A DNA stretch of 64,000 nucleotides from Punctularia strigosozonata HHB-11173 SS5. Its lineage: Eukaryota; Basidiomycota; Agaricomycetes; Corticiales; Punctulariaceae. The position numbers and the translations under genes were made by a program. Of this stretch, positions 26,999-39,363 are shown one piece after another (positions within the stretch are counted from its first letter, which is position 1; the number at the start of each line of letters is the position of its first letter). The notes beneath the pieces are model-generated. The model saw nothing but the letters and a program-made list of their open reading frames with translations. It did no database searches and was not told the DNA's origin. Location of the stretch: NCBI RefSeq assembly GCF_000264995.1, contig NW_006767434.1:2620344-2684343 (forward strand), written 5' to 3'.

Positions 26999-29900
26999 AT
27001 GAGGAAACAACTGGACCCCCGAATCAAGGACTTGGTCGACAATGGCGTCAAGAAGAACCACAGATCGTTCATAGTCCTGGTCGGAGACAAGAGCAGAGAT
27101 CAGGTCGGCCCTTTTCACGTTCGTACCATGAGCAATGCTCATGTGCGTAGATCGTCAATCTTCATTTTCTTCTCTCACAAGCTCGAATATCTGCGAGGCC
27201 GTCGGTCCTGTGGTGTTACAAGAAGGAGCTAGGCTTTACGAGGTCAGTCCTGCTACCACTGACAACATCCGATGGGATTACAGTCCTTACCATCTTGAAG
27301 TCATCGTAAGAAACGGGAGGCAAAGATCAAGCGGGATGTGAAGCGAGGTATTCGGGAAGCAAATGAACAGAATCCATTTGAGATTTTCGTGACTGTCACC
27401 GACATCCGCTATACGTGAGTCGTGGGATATCCCAGTCGTTGATTAATGTGCTCAATATGTGATCAGCTATTACAAAGAATCGCATAAAATTATCGGTCAA
27501 ACGTTTGGAATGTGCGTCCTGCAGGATTTCGAAGCCATCACCCCCAATCTCCTCGCTCGTACCGTCGAAACCGTCGAAGGTGGTGGGTTGGTTGTACTCC
27601 TCCTCAAAACCATGACCTCTCTCAGGCAACTGTATACCATGACTATGGTATGTTATACGAATACCCTGTAAACCCGTGGCGTCTCACTGTGTTCAGGACG
27701 TCCACTCTCGATACCGCACATCCGCTCACGATACAGTTGTCGCCCGCTTCAACGAACGATTTATCTTGTCCCTTGGTTCATGCGATGATTGCCTTTTCCT
27801 TGACGACGAGCTCAACGTCCTTCCGATTTCTCGTGGCAAGAATATCCGTCCCATCGAAGATACAGGCAAAGGAAAACAGAAATCCAAGTTAGAGGTGGAA
27901 CTCGGTCAACTCAAGGACAGCCTCGCAGATACAAAGCCTATTGGAGAGCTGGTGAAGTTGGCGAGGACGATCGATCAGGCACAAGCTGTCCTCACGTTCG
28001 TTGATGCCATTGCGGAGAAGACGCTGTCCTCGACTGTGACGCTGACAGCTGGACGTGGACGAGGAAAGTCGGCTGCGTTAGGTCTAGCAATCGCGGCCGC
28101 GCTTGCTCACGGATACTCGAATATATTTGTGACGAGTCCAAGTCCGGAGAACCTGAAGAGCCTCTTCGACTTTGTCTTCAAGGGGATGGATGCGTTGGGT
28201 TACGAGGAGCACCTCGACTATGATATTCTCCAAAGCACCAATCCCGACTTCAACAAGGCTATCGTGCGTGTTAATATCTTCCGACAACATAGGCAGACTA
28301 TACAGGTACGCAGGACACCGCGAATATGCAGTGCTTTCTCCTGACCTGCGATGCAGTATATACAACCTCAAGACGCACATGTACTAGGGCAAGCTGAACT
28401 GGTCATTATCGACGAAGCCGCAGCAATACCTCTGCCTCTCGTGCGCAATCTCATCGGCCCTTACCTGGTGTTCATGGCTTCGACTATCAACGGATACGAA
28501 GGCACTGGCCGTTCCCTGTCCCTGAAACTCATACAACAACTTCGCGAGTCTACTCGACCATCTCTGAGCAAGGATGTTAACAACACCGAGGGTGCCGAGG
28601 CTGCTACGACGTCCTCGTCTTCCAAGAAGGCTCTGAGCAAAGCGCCAGCGAAAGTCCGAACGCTTCGCGAAATCAAGCTCGAAACACCAATACGATATGC
28701 GCCTGGTGACAAAGTAGAGAAGTGGTTGAACACCTTGCTCTGTCTAGACGCCACCGTCACATCCGCAAACAGGGCTCAAGGGTGCCCGCACCCGTCGTCT
28801 TGCGAGCTCTTCTACGTTTCCAGGGATACCTTGTTCAGTTTCCACCCTGTGTCAGAGACCTTCCTACAACGAATGATGGCGTTGTATGTGGCCAGTCACT
28901 ACAAGAATCAGCCCAACGATTTGCAGCTCATGTCTGATGCGCCTGCGCACCACCTCTTCGTTCTTTTACCCCCCATCGCGGACGATGAGACGCACTTACC
29001 GGAACCATTGGTGGTGCTTCAAGTTGCTCTCGAAGGAAACATTAGCAAACAGGCTATTATGGATAGTCTCGGTCGCGGATACAGGGCAGGTGGAGATATG
29101 ATACCTTGGATAATATCACAACAATTCCAGGAGAACAAGTTCGCTCTCCTGTCAGGTGCACGTGTCGTACGTATCGCTACCCACCCAGACTATGTCAACG
29201 TGAGCCCTCCTGTGCCCTGCATCTCTCCTCCCATTGATGTTGTACTCAGATGGGATACGGAGCTCGCGCGATGCAAGCTCTGAACTCGTATTATAGCGGG
29301 GAGTACTTTGACTTGGCTGAATCATCACGGGCAGAGGAGTCCTACCCAAACCCAGCAGACGTCGATGAGGTAGGTTCACGCGTCCGTCACCAGCACGATT
29401 CCAATTGACCGTTTCCATCGTAGTCCACCAATTTGTTGACGGACGTCCCATCCATCCGAGCCCCGACAGCCATGCCCCCGCTGCTTCAGCGCCTCCCTGA
29501 AAGAAAACCCGAAAATCTTGACTACCTCGGTGTTTCCTATGGACTCACATCTCCATTACTCAGGTGACCCGCGCGCGTCTTCACGAACCCTTCTTTGGAC
29601 TGACCCAAACAGGTTCTGGAAACGGGCAGGTTATGTGCCACTATATATACGCCAAACGACGAGCGAATTAACGGGCGAGCATACATGTGTCATGGTACGC
29701 GGCCTCAACAGCTCCGTGAAAACCGAGCTAGAATGGCTTGGGGAGTTCGCAAAGGGTGAGTAGCTTGACCATTATTCCCAAAGCTGATTCCTGATAGAAT
29801 GTAGATTTCCGCCATCGATTCCTCAGCCTCCTGTCTTTCAAGTTCCGGGAGTTCGGTAGCGTGACAGCGCTCAGCGTCTTGGAGGCCGCCAATGCAGGCG

Positions 29901-30796
29901 TCAAACTACTGGAGAACGAAGGGATCAAAGGTGCTGAACCGCCTTCATTCTCCACGCGTTGATTTGACAATTCCATACTTATCAGACCTCACGGCCCCGG
30001 AGCTATCAATCTTCGTGACGCCGTTCGATTTGAAGCGCCTGGAATCCTATGCAAATAACATGCTGGATTATCATGTCATTCTTGATTTGCTGCCGACGGT
30101 CGCATCTCTCTTTTTCGAGAAGCGACTAGGTGACCAGGTTTTACTTAGTGCAGTGCAAAGCTCCATATTGCTCGCTCTAGGCTTGCAACGGAAGACAGTA
30201 GAGGAAGTAGAAGTGCGTGAATGATTTCCTCCGTGAATGGTCTTGCTGACTGATCCCTCTGGTGTCTCTAGTCAGAGCTTCAGCTTCCGGTCTCACAGAC
30301 GCTGGCGCTCTTTGTGAAGATAGTCCGCAAGATAAGCAAGCGATTACAAGATATTCAAAAAGCTGCAATCAGCGCCGAGTTGCCTGCCGCAGTTTCGAAC
30401 GGACCTCGTATCCAGAGCAATGGCGCTGCGGAGCCCGTAGAGAGCAAGCTGCAGGAGGAACTCGAGGAAGCGGGGAGAGAAGTTACATCGGCGCTACGTG
30501 AGAAGCAGCGCGCCATGATCGATTCCCTGGACCTAAGCAAGTCAGTCTTTCCGCATTCCGTGAAATACTGGTCCGCAGCTTATCAGGCTTCGTTGAATTA
30601 AAGGTATGCGATTGCCGACTCCACCAATTGGGATGCTGCGAAGTCGCAAATCGCGAATAGTCTCGGCCAGAAAAACCGTACGAATATCGTGAGCATCAAG
30701 AGTGATGGGGCGGGGCAAAAGCGCAGCCGTCAGGAGGACGATGAGAAAAGCAAAGAGAAAAAGCCCAACAGGAGATCCAAAAAGGTGAAGCGGTAG
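26999..30796 (+). CDS. KRE33: RNA cytidine acetyltransferase (NAT10/Kre33/TmcA family)
   Basis: Nucleolar ATP-dependent enzyme that makes N4-acetylcytidine in 18S rRNA and, with adapters, in tRNA; also needed for small-subunit assembly. MRKQLDPRIKDLVDNGVKKNHRSFIVLVGDK is the family start. The N-terminal domain continues with CYKKELGFTSH, KESHKIIGQTFGMCVLQDFEAITPNLLARTVETVEGGG (read in pieces). The RecA-like helicase part has the Walker A region TAGRGRGKSAALGLAIAAALA, PQDAHVLGQAELVIIDEAAAIPL and STINGYEGTGRSLSLKL. The GNAT domain has ARVVRIATHPDYVNMGYGARAMQAL. A coiled, basic C-terminus ends KKPNRRSKKVKR. ATG 26999 gives the conserved N-terminus exactly. Size (about 1,000-1,050 residues) is normal. 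The last introns lie around 30,210-30,275 and 30,540-30,600. Confidence 0.95.
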
Positions 30797-31112
30797 CCTT
30801 ACTGGGATCCATACACGCGTTACAAATATACTCTTCGTGTGCGAGCGGCAATGCAACGCTCCGTGCCGACTGGGGCCGTTATCACATCACATTACCCCCA
30901 TGATATACGAGATGATGTTGCAAGCTTCGGTCTTGCACGCTCGGGAGCGGCCAGCAGCGTGTAACGGAGATGTTCGAAACGAGGTTACATATGCAATGGG
31001 ATGTCATTGTCTAATTAGGTCATGGTATCTGGAAATAAGATGAATGACATATGATGTGTTCAAGCGTGTAAGGGTCTAAGGGGTACAAAGGTAAAGCGAG
31101 ATGCCTCGACGT
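30797..31112. other. Convergent 3' intergenic region NAT10 / ISWI
   Basis: About 316 bp between two stop codons. No coding or structural signal was noticed; it presumably holds both 3' UTRs. Confidence 0.5.
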
Positions 31113-34100
31113 TCATGTCCTCTTCTTCTTCGATGCTCGTCCAGTCGGCGTAGATGATCGTGACGCCTTCTCCTCCTTTTTAATCTCTTCGATGGCCCGC
31201 TTCTGTGAGCAAAATCAATCCAATCATGATGGGCCTTGGGAATATACAACACAAACGAACCTTGCCCCTCGAGGCGGTCGATTTGCTCTTAGCCTCGGCC
31301 ATCTGCTTGGCTTCCTGCTCTGCTTCCTTCTCGATCATACCGAGTAAGGTGTTGCAGCGTCTTTGCAACTCCGTCGGACTGCGGCTTTTAAAGAACCAGT
31401 CGAACCGGAAGACGGGGAATTCGGAGATGTCCTTCTTTATGCGCTCGTAGACATCCTCCGTCCGCATACCATAGTAATGCAGGCGGCAAAGCAAGTACCG
31501 ATCCTCTTCCTCACTATAAACTTTGCCCTTTGTCGTCGGATAGTTGAGCTCCAACTCCTGCATCGGATATTGCACCGAGTTGACTTTTTTGGCAAGGAGA
31601 TTCTCTAAATTGTCACGTTTATTACGCTTCGCTTCACCTTCCTTGATCCGCGCTTCTATCCGAGGATACTCTGGGTGGCGGTGAGAATGTCCACTAGGTA
31701 TTAGCTCGAGGGCACATACCAGGGAGATCCATCCACTTCTCTCGGAAGACTGGATAATACTCTGCAACATCATCAGCGTTCTTATCCTGAATTTCTGTCG
31801 CGAGTAGCTCGTAATCGTCCGTCCTGTGTCATACGGTCAGCCAAGCCGTTTCCGGGAAGCGAGCAGATCCGATCCGTACCAGCCGTAGGTTTCCAAGGCC
31901 CGAACAAATTGCTGGAAATCACGACGACTCCAGTCCTCGAAGCCTTCTGCAATCAACCGTTCTTTCTCCACCTGCTCCTCTTCAGTTAGGGGTTCGGCTA
32001 GTGAAGGATCACATCAGCTTGCGCTGATCCATATGGGGGTGCTTGATATTACCATGGTCTATGAACTCTTGAGCAGCTTGCCGTTCCGCTTCCAGTTTCT
32101 CCGGGGTGTCCTCAGGACCTTGTGGTTCTCGTGCCGTAGCCGGAATGTCATTAGCTCGCTATGTATGCTGTCAGGGTTAGAAAGAGCGTCTGGCAAGGGA
32201 TTTCTGACCTTATGCGCGGCGAGCTCCTTCTCTTGCAACTCCGCCAGTCTTGGGGGGAAAAACTGGAAGTCTTGTCTGTAGGGAGTTTCAACATAGCATA
32301 CACTAAATTGGAGGATTTACTGACATAGCGATCTGCTTTGGCGCTCGTGGGATCTTCGCGGGCTTTTCTTGCTTTGAGGGACCGGCACGTAGAGTATCCT
32401 TGAAGTAGCTATCAACGGAGTAGTTTGTCTTGCGCTCTCGCTTCGACAACGATAACATGTTCAAGGTTAATGATTTTTTCTATGATGGTTTTTCGTGTCA
32501 GGAGGGCTAATGAATAAGATGCATAGGGACTCACTCCACCACGGAAATCCTCGCCATCCCATTGTTGTACAGACGCCTCGGATTTGAAGTTGCTCAGGTC
32601 TTCAAGGTTAAGTGTCTCGTACTTGCTGTTGATCTCCGCTGTTCGTTGTTCGCCGCGCTGAATGATAGTCTCGATATCGTCGTTGACCATCAAGCTGAGA
32701 CAGATTATGAGTACCGCGACTTGAAGACACGGAGAGGGTGACGCACTTATCGTTCGAGTTGACTATCTTCTCGGCGCCATGAGTAATCATCTCCAGCAAC
32801 TCTTCTTTGCTAGCCGCTTAACGACCGCCGGAAATCGTTAAAATTAGTCTAATACAAAAACATGTCGGGCTTACCTTTGTTTGCCTGCTGCTGTCTTCCT
32901 TGTTGTATGACGAGCTGATCCAGGCGCAGTTTCTGCGCGGCCCTCTCTAGCATACGCTCTTCTACACTCTCCTCCGTGATGAATCGAAAGACATAGACTT
33001 GCTTGGTTTGGCCGATGCGATGTGCTCGATCCATGGCCTGCAGATCGGCTTGCGGATTCCTGGGAGTGCGTCACAAATTGAGTCTTATCAGAGTTAGAGG
33101 CCATGCTTACCAATCACTATCATACAACACAACGATATCCGCAGTAACGAGGTTGATACCAAGACCACCGGCCCGTGTTGTAAGCAAGAATATGAACTTG
33201 TCGCTGCCGGGCTTGTTGTACTCGTCGATGGATGTTATCCGGTCTTCGTGCGCGGTACTGCCGTCAATTCGGCAGTACTCTAAAATAACGATGTTCAGTC
33301 TTACAGCCACCCTACAATGGTATGACGCGCGAACGTACTGTATTGCCGGAACAAGCAGTAATCCTCCAGGATATCAAGCATGCGGCTCATCTGGCTGAAG
33401 ATCAGGACCCTCGACCCCTTCTCCTTCATACTCTTCAACAACTTGTCGAGGATGACCATCTTGCCGCAGTTCTCGATGAGATGCTCGTCGGTGGTATACG
33501 GCGGACCGGGTTCCTGACGGTCTTCAGTAACGCCTACGTACTGAAGCGTCGGGATGACTTACTGCTCCGTCGAAAAGATATGGGTGGCAGGTGACTTTAC
33601 GAAGCTTTTGTGCAATAGTTTAGAAAAGACTTAATCCGGTATACGAGTGGCAGCTACCTGCATGACCATATTCATCAGCCGTGTTTTGCCTTCTTTCTTG
33701 CCCGTGAGACCTTGGATTATCGTACCGATATGTTGAGTAAGACGCTCGCGTAATAGTGAGAGATTGCGCTCACTGTTAACCGCATCGATATCTTTTTCCA
33801 GAACGGAACGGTACCATTTCCTCTGCATATCGGTCAGACCGACATAGATGTTGATCTCCTTCTCTGTACGACGAATCGTGTTAGTATTTCTCAACGACGC
33901 TGGGAAAAGACAGGGTACTTGGAAGAAGATTCTTCTCCACGTCCGCCTTCACGCGACGCAATAGGAAGGGCCTCAGGATCTTGTGCAGGGCTTCGACAAC
34001 CTTCTTGCTCTTATCCTCGTCACCCTCTGCTGTTTCGTCGTCCTTGTGCAAGAAGCTTTCCAGATCGGCATAGTCCGAGAAAATCTCCGGACAGATGAAG

Positions 34101-35492
34101 TTCAGTAGAGCAAAAAGCTCTTTGAGATTGTTTTGCAGAGGAGTGCCAGTAATAAGAAGCCGTCCTCGGGATGAGAAACTCCGGACGATCTGGGCCAGGA
34201 TTGAATCCACATTCTTGATGCGATGCGCCTCATCGATAACAATGTATTCGAAAGAGAGCTTCTTCAACGCCGATTTCTCGATCAAGCACAGTTCATAGGT
34301 CGTGATGCAGATCTCGAAATTCTGCGGAAGTATGCGATTGGCGATGATTTCAGCACGCTCGTCTTTGGACCCTGCGAGTACCACGATGTTGAAGTCGGGA
34401 GTCCATTTCTCAAATTCGCGAGCCCAGTTTTGGAGAGTGGATTTGGGAACGACGACGATATGCGGGCCGTTGCTGCCCAGATTGTGTTTCAGGTAGGAGA
34501 GGAACGATATTGTTTGCAACGTCTTGCCAAGACCCTGCATACCAGATGAGCGCAGATACACCAACAGAATTACCAGCATGCCCACCATCTCGTCCGCAAG
34601 AATCCCGTTCAGGCCATTGTGATGAAGTGAGATCATCCAATTGAGGCCTTGTAGCTGGTACGGACGCATGGTCCCGTGAATAACTGTCGTACAGTCAGAC
34701 ATGTGACTTGGTAGAAAGTCAAAGCTCTTACAGCTAGGGGATTCTTCGAATACGAAAGGCTGGTCATCGCCATCAACAGCGCGCTCCCCGTCCTTGAGCA
34801 TCTCCTCATCTTCTTCCTTCTCAGATTTCCTCCGTCTTGCATTCTTCTCATCCGCCTTCTTACGGCCACGTTTCTTCTGCTGTGGCTGCGCATCCATCAT
34901 GGCAGCATACTCAGGATCACGGGCTCGCTGAAAGTAGTTCTGAGACATTGCAGTGTAGATCCATCGACTACGCCCACACCTTCAGGTCAACGAAGTGCTT
35001 GAATAAATCTGTCTGTCCGAGTAGGAAGGAGTAGCGTTTGACAGCGTCTGCGATCTTCCGGGTCGTTAGACAATACGCGTCCACAATGTGCAAGGCAGCG
35101 CGCAAACCTTCGCTTTATCCATCTCCTGTCGCTTGAGTTGCAGAGTACCCTCATCCGCCTTCCGTTTGTGCCTCTTCTCCTGTCGTTCTGCTGCCTTTTG
35201 CATCCGTGCGGCCTTGGACGGGGACACAGGAGCCTGCGACGCGATCATCAGGCCTGTCTAGAAAACGGGGGAACCGAAACTGACCTCGGGCGCGTCGTCC
35301 CCCGTCTGGAGCTCGTCCTGTTCGCTCTCAGCGCCTGCATGCTCGCTGTATTCGCTCTCGGCGCCGACTCCTTCGCTAATCTATGGACGCAGGGCTGATT
35401 GAGCTGGTGAACAGGAATCCAGGTTGAAGTGAACGTACATCGCGTGATATCACGTTGCTTGGGACCACATCACTTAGTTGGTCCTCATCCAT
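31113..35492 (-). CDS. ISW1: ISWI-type chromatin-remodelling ATPase
   Basis: SNF2-family motor that slides and spaces nucleosomes. The start at 35492 gives [18 protein letters not shown], then an acidic stretch ([19 protein letters not shown]), a basic coiled region ([21 protein letters not shown]), [19 protein letters not shown], and [25 protein letters not shown]. The helicase core follows: [32 protein letters not shown], the Walker [13 protein letters not shown] (completed across a 51-nt intron), [18 protein letters not shown], the DEAH box in [71 protein letters not shown] (read in blocks) and [25 protein letters not shown]-like sequence follows ([26 protein letters not shown]). The end is a basic tail with stop at 31113-31115. 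ISW1 versus ISW2 cannot be settled by eye. Confidence 0.94.
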
Positions 35493-35881
35493 TGAGGTCT
35501 GAATTTGTCAAGCAATATATAAGCGCGTACTCATTTAAGGACGCGAAGCGAGACTGACGCTCATCGTGCCGCGTACAGCGCCGTGTGAGTCTTGGTGTAG
35601 GTGTCCAATCGAGACGAAGCAAAGATGGGGGCAGACGCGACACAGAGCAAGACAGAACAGAAGGTGAAGGTGGCGAAGGAAACAAACGCGTGTTGGTCAA
35701 GCAAGACTGCCGGCGCCAAAGGGTGGCTGAGGATGCAAACGATGGCGCGAGAATAAGCTCTCATAATAGGGCATGCCCCTGACGCTACGTGCGAAACTCC
35801 TACGACGCGTTGACGTTGCACGTTCGCCATCCTCCCTCCGGTTTTCTCCATCCCAACTCACCTTTCCCAACGCCAACGACC
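35493..35881. promoter_or_regulatory. Bidirectional promoter, ISWI / VDAC
   Basis: 389 bp between divergent start codons. A pyrimidine-rich stretch directly precedes the VDAC ATG, as in many highly expressed fungal genes. No clear TATA box. Confidence 0.5.
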
Positions 35882-37199
35882 ATGTCCTTGCCTCAGCCTG
35901 TTCCCCCGTCCTGGAAGGTGAGCTCCCCGTGGTCGGCGGTGTGCTCGCGATCTCATCAGCGACGACGCGTAGGACCTCGGCAAGTCGTCCAACGACCTCT
36001 TGGGCAAAGACTTCCCCACCAGCGGTGTCCAGCTCGAGGTGAAGACCGCGACCCCTTCCAACACCACTTTTAAGGTCGCCGGTCTCCGTGACAACAAGTC
36101 CGGCGGCATCAACGGTGATATCGAGGCCAAGTACACCGACAAGAAGAACGGACTTGTGTTCACTCAGGCCTGGACCACCGCCAACGTGCTCCGGTCTCAG
36201 GTTGAACTCTCGGACTACATCACCAAGGGTCTGAAACTCGACCTTGCGACTGCTCTTCTCCCTGACAGTGGCCAGAAGTCCGCGCTTATCAACGCGACTT
36301 ACAAGCAGCCCGGCCTGCACTCGCGCGCCTCGCTTGATCTTTTCAAGGTTAGTGAGCCTTTCGTGTCTTGATGCGATGGGTGATGCGGAGCAGTGTGCTC
36401 GACTGCGTGCTCAGCGGTTCGCTCCAGTGCGAGTCTGGCCTGATGCTCACTCTGCTTTGCCCGTCGAAATCGTTCAAAGTTGTGATGCGCGTACGGCGCG
36501 GTCGTTTGGATGCCGTCACGATCGATTTTGATGGTCGGCAGCGGCGATCCGTTGCATTTCGCATCCGAAGCTCGAATTTGCTCGCGCACAGATGCTCACG
36601 CTCACGTCTTTCTTCCAAAATCCAGGGCCCGACCTTCATTGCCGACACCGTGCTCGGCCGCGACGGATTCCTCGTCGGTGCTGAGGCTTCGTACAACGTC
36701 ACTGAGGGCCGCGTCACGAAGTACGCGACCGCCATTGGCTACAGCGCACCTGAATACGCCGTTGCCCTTCACGGTCTCGGCAATCTCAGCACGTTCGCGG
36801 CCTCGTACTACCACCGTGTCTCGCCTGACGTTGAGGCTGGTGCGAAGGCGGTCTACGACACCAAGGCTGCAGGTGCCGTCAGCCTCGAGGTCGGTGCTAA
36901 GGCGTAAGTTCAGTGCTTCTGCAGAGGGAGAGGTGCTCACATACCTTGTCGCAGATACCTTGATGCCGCCGCCTTCGTTAAGGCAAAGATCAACAACCAC
37001 GGTATCCTTGCCCTTGGCTACACCCAAGCCCTCCGCCCCGGTGTCCGTGCTACCTTCGGATTAGCTCTTGACACTCAAAAGCTCAACGACGTCACCCCTA
37101 CCGGCCCCGCGCACAAGGTGAGTTATTATACTCCACGCGTTGTCCTGATCAATCTTATGTTGGTCGCAGGTTGGAGCAAGTATCACGTTCGAGGGTTGA
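35882..37199 (+). CDS. POR1: Mitochondrial outer-membrane porin (VDAC)
   Basis: Beta-barrel channel for ATP, ADP and metabolites in the mitochondrial outer membrane. The first exon is MSLPQPVPPSWK, then DLGKSSNDLLGKDFPTSGVQLEVKT, KFKVAG-type strands, KSGGINGDIEAKYTDKKNGLVFTQAW, VELSDYITKGLKLDLATALLPDSG (with the GLK motif known in VDACs), and YKQPGLHSRASLDLFK. After a 278-nt intron comes GPTFIADTVLGRDGFLVGAEASY, then YSAPEYAVALHGLGNLSTFAASYYHRVSPDVEAGAKA, YLDAAAFVKAKINNHGILALGYTQALRPGVRATFGLALDT, and a last mini-exon VGASITFEG, the typical porin C-terminus, stop 37197-37199. Length about 290 residues, complete. Alternating strand pattern fits a 19-strand barrel. Confidence 0.95.
36348..36625 (+). 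other. Unusually long intron in the VDAC gene
   Basis: GT-AG intron of 278 nt between LDLFK and GPTFIADTV. Nearly all other introns read here are 45-75 nt. It carries no open coding extension joined to the gene. I cannot recognise a complete C/D or H/ACA snoRNA in it. Confidence 0.8.
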
Positions 37200-37425
37200 T
37201 AGACTATACTTCACTGTACGCTAATGCCTGCGAGAGTTTAATTTTGCTTGTGAACCGTTATCAATACTATGGCGCTTTGCAATTCCTGAGTATCAGGCAC
37301 GTTTTACCTCAAGTCATTATATTAGTTTCGCGAGGACCGGACGTGGTCAGTCACGTATACGAGCAACGGCAATTGAATGCACAACACAGCCACCATATGG
37401 GTCTGCAGGTTGGCGATCTGGCGAA

Positions 37426-39021
37426 ATGGACGATAATCTGGAGCCTAGCACCGAGACAATACTACGGAAAGACATTCAGGACGCTGAGGATGTCGAGTCA
37501 TCAGGAGACGAAGACGGCGGTCCAGATTGGACCAAGCTTCCGTTGAGCCTCACGCCATATCCACTTTTGCCCACCATTGACCTCGCATTCATCTTTGCAG
37601 AAAAGGTTTATATGCATCTATAGATCGGCCAATAATCCCGAAACGCGGAGAGAAGGATCATGAACCAGCAGAAGGCGGAGAGACACGTCGACAGGCGTTC
37701 GTGCTCGAACGCGCTCGCGATGCCATGTTCACCGCTCTTCGCGCAACGCGCACGACCGCGAATAAAAACCTCAGCTACGCGGTGTGGTACCCAAAGCTGG
37801 CTCGTGCACACGTAACGGTGTCCAGGGGAATTCATTTTGTGTCTATGGGGCATTCCGTTGCCAGAGGGTATGGGGAGGACAAGGCCAGAAAGCGGATCGA
37901 ACTGCTACCTGAGGAAACGATCTATCTAGTGGAAAGAGGTGCTCTATTTTGCTGGAAGTATCAGGAGCATCTCGACCAGAAGATTCACGTTCAATGCGAC
38001 TCGGAAGATGCTTTGCTTGGCGCTCCAATGAGTGTTCAACAGACTTTCGCCGAGATGATTGGAAGAGAGGACCTCACATTGGAAAAGTACCAAGTCAGTA
38101 GTTACCTCCTCTTGTCAATTGTGCTTGAACTTAAGTCTCTCAGGTATACGCTTACCTCAAGCGACTTGGATACGTCGTGACTCGAGCGCGACCACCGTCG
38201 CCCGCGTATCCAGCTCCCCCTCCTTACTCCTTAATGGCTCTCGGCAAAGAGCACCTCCCAGACCTGAATGGCTCGATCATGCAGCGCTTTCGCAAGGCTA
38301 TCTCCTTAACCTTAGGAATGTTCCTGGACGTGTTCGCTCGCAACGTGGCGCTAGACTGGTGGCAACCTCTTCGTCCACAGTTGACGTATCATTCCTTGCT
38401 GAAGTCACTGAGGCTCATACCCGCGGGGCATAATATCCCGCTGTTCTGTCACAACCCCAACCAGGATAAGGCCGAGAACGAAAAAAGCGCGATCAGCCAG
38501 TCCTACGAGATATTTTACAACCTCTACAAGCCATCCACCCCGTTCCGTAAGACTGCGCCGCCTCAGCCAGACTTCTCCGTTGTTGTGATAGAGTATGTTC
38601 GTTACGTGCTCATATCATGCGAAACCTAACTCAATGGGCCCCTTACAGTGCGAGGACGACGCCGATGCCGACGCTTCGTGAGCTCCGTGCGCTATTTGAC
38701 GTCCTTCCAGAGCTACCACCGCCCATGCCTCGTAAGAGGAATATCTTGAACACACAGACTGCACCCAAGCAGGATAATAAAAAGGACCCGCCTCCATCCG
38801 TCGACCGATTGCCTTTATTCTCATCTGTCCTGCGCCGTATCTTCCTTAAGATGTTTGCGCCTTCACGCGTCGTTGAAGTACCCACACCCGCCCCAAGGCC
38901 AAATCCGTTTGTAGCCCTCAAGCAAGGCAAGAAGAACATTGTGATCGCCGTCGTGGATGCGGGGACGGTCGGATTCTTCCGCTTAGGTATGGGTGCATTT
39001 GAAGAATGGCCCATGCTTTAA
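37426..39021 (+). CDS. SEN54: tRNA-splicing endonuclease subunit Sen54
   Basis: Structural subunit of the heterotetrameric tRNA intron endonuclease. MDDNLEPSTETILRKDIQDAEDVESSGDEDGGPDWTKLP is the acidic N-terminus. A phase-2 intron near 37543-37602 leads to KGLYASIDRPIIPKRGEKDHEP, then AFVLERARDAMFTALRATRTTANKNLSYAVWYPKLARAHVTVSRGIHFVSMGHSVARG, the Sen54 N-terminal domain, and ELLPEETIYLVERGALFCW. Next come TFAEMIGREDLTLEKYQVYAYLKRLGYVVTRARPP, then a diverged C-terminal part with FFRLGMGAFEEWPML and stop at 39019-39021. The last exon reads through a possible GTATGG donor, because WPML matches the usual Sen54 ending better. The gene follows VDAC on the same strand, 226 bp downstream, and is the last housekeeping gene before the accessory region. 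Confidence 0.9.
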
Positions 39022-39363
39022 GCTGCCTTATTCCATTTCGAATGGGATGAACTCTATTCTTTCTCCCAGGCAGTACTATGAACGTCCACCCGTCACACCT
39101 CAGATCAACCCATAAAAGTTCATGAAATGGGCATTTCGAAAGATCCCGCCGTGGACTCCTCAGATATGACAGGCATCTCTTGGGACCTTCTCCGAACTTC
39201 GCAATATTGTCTAGCACAGCACTTGCGCCGGCAATTGATCTCCATTCGCGTTCGGTTTCGCGCTCCACCACAATCAGCAGCATTGACAGCCCCACGGCTA
39301 CAGACATGCAACAATATGAACCGGTCTACAAATAACACAGTGATCCAGGAATCAGGTTGGCGT
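39022..39363. other. Convergent 3' intergenic region SEN54 / FMO1
   Basis: 342 bp between two stops at the border of the housekeeping block and the oxidative-enzyme block. No feature was recognised. Confidence 0.5.

Noticed and set aside
35697-37027. Long minus-strand frames opposite VDAC.
   Set aside because: The plus strand encodes a complete porin with splice sites. The antisense frames arise from biased codon use in a highly expressed gene.
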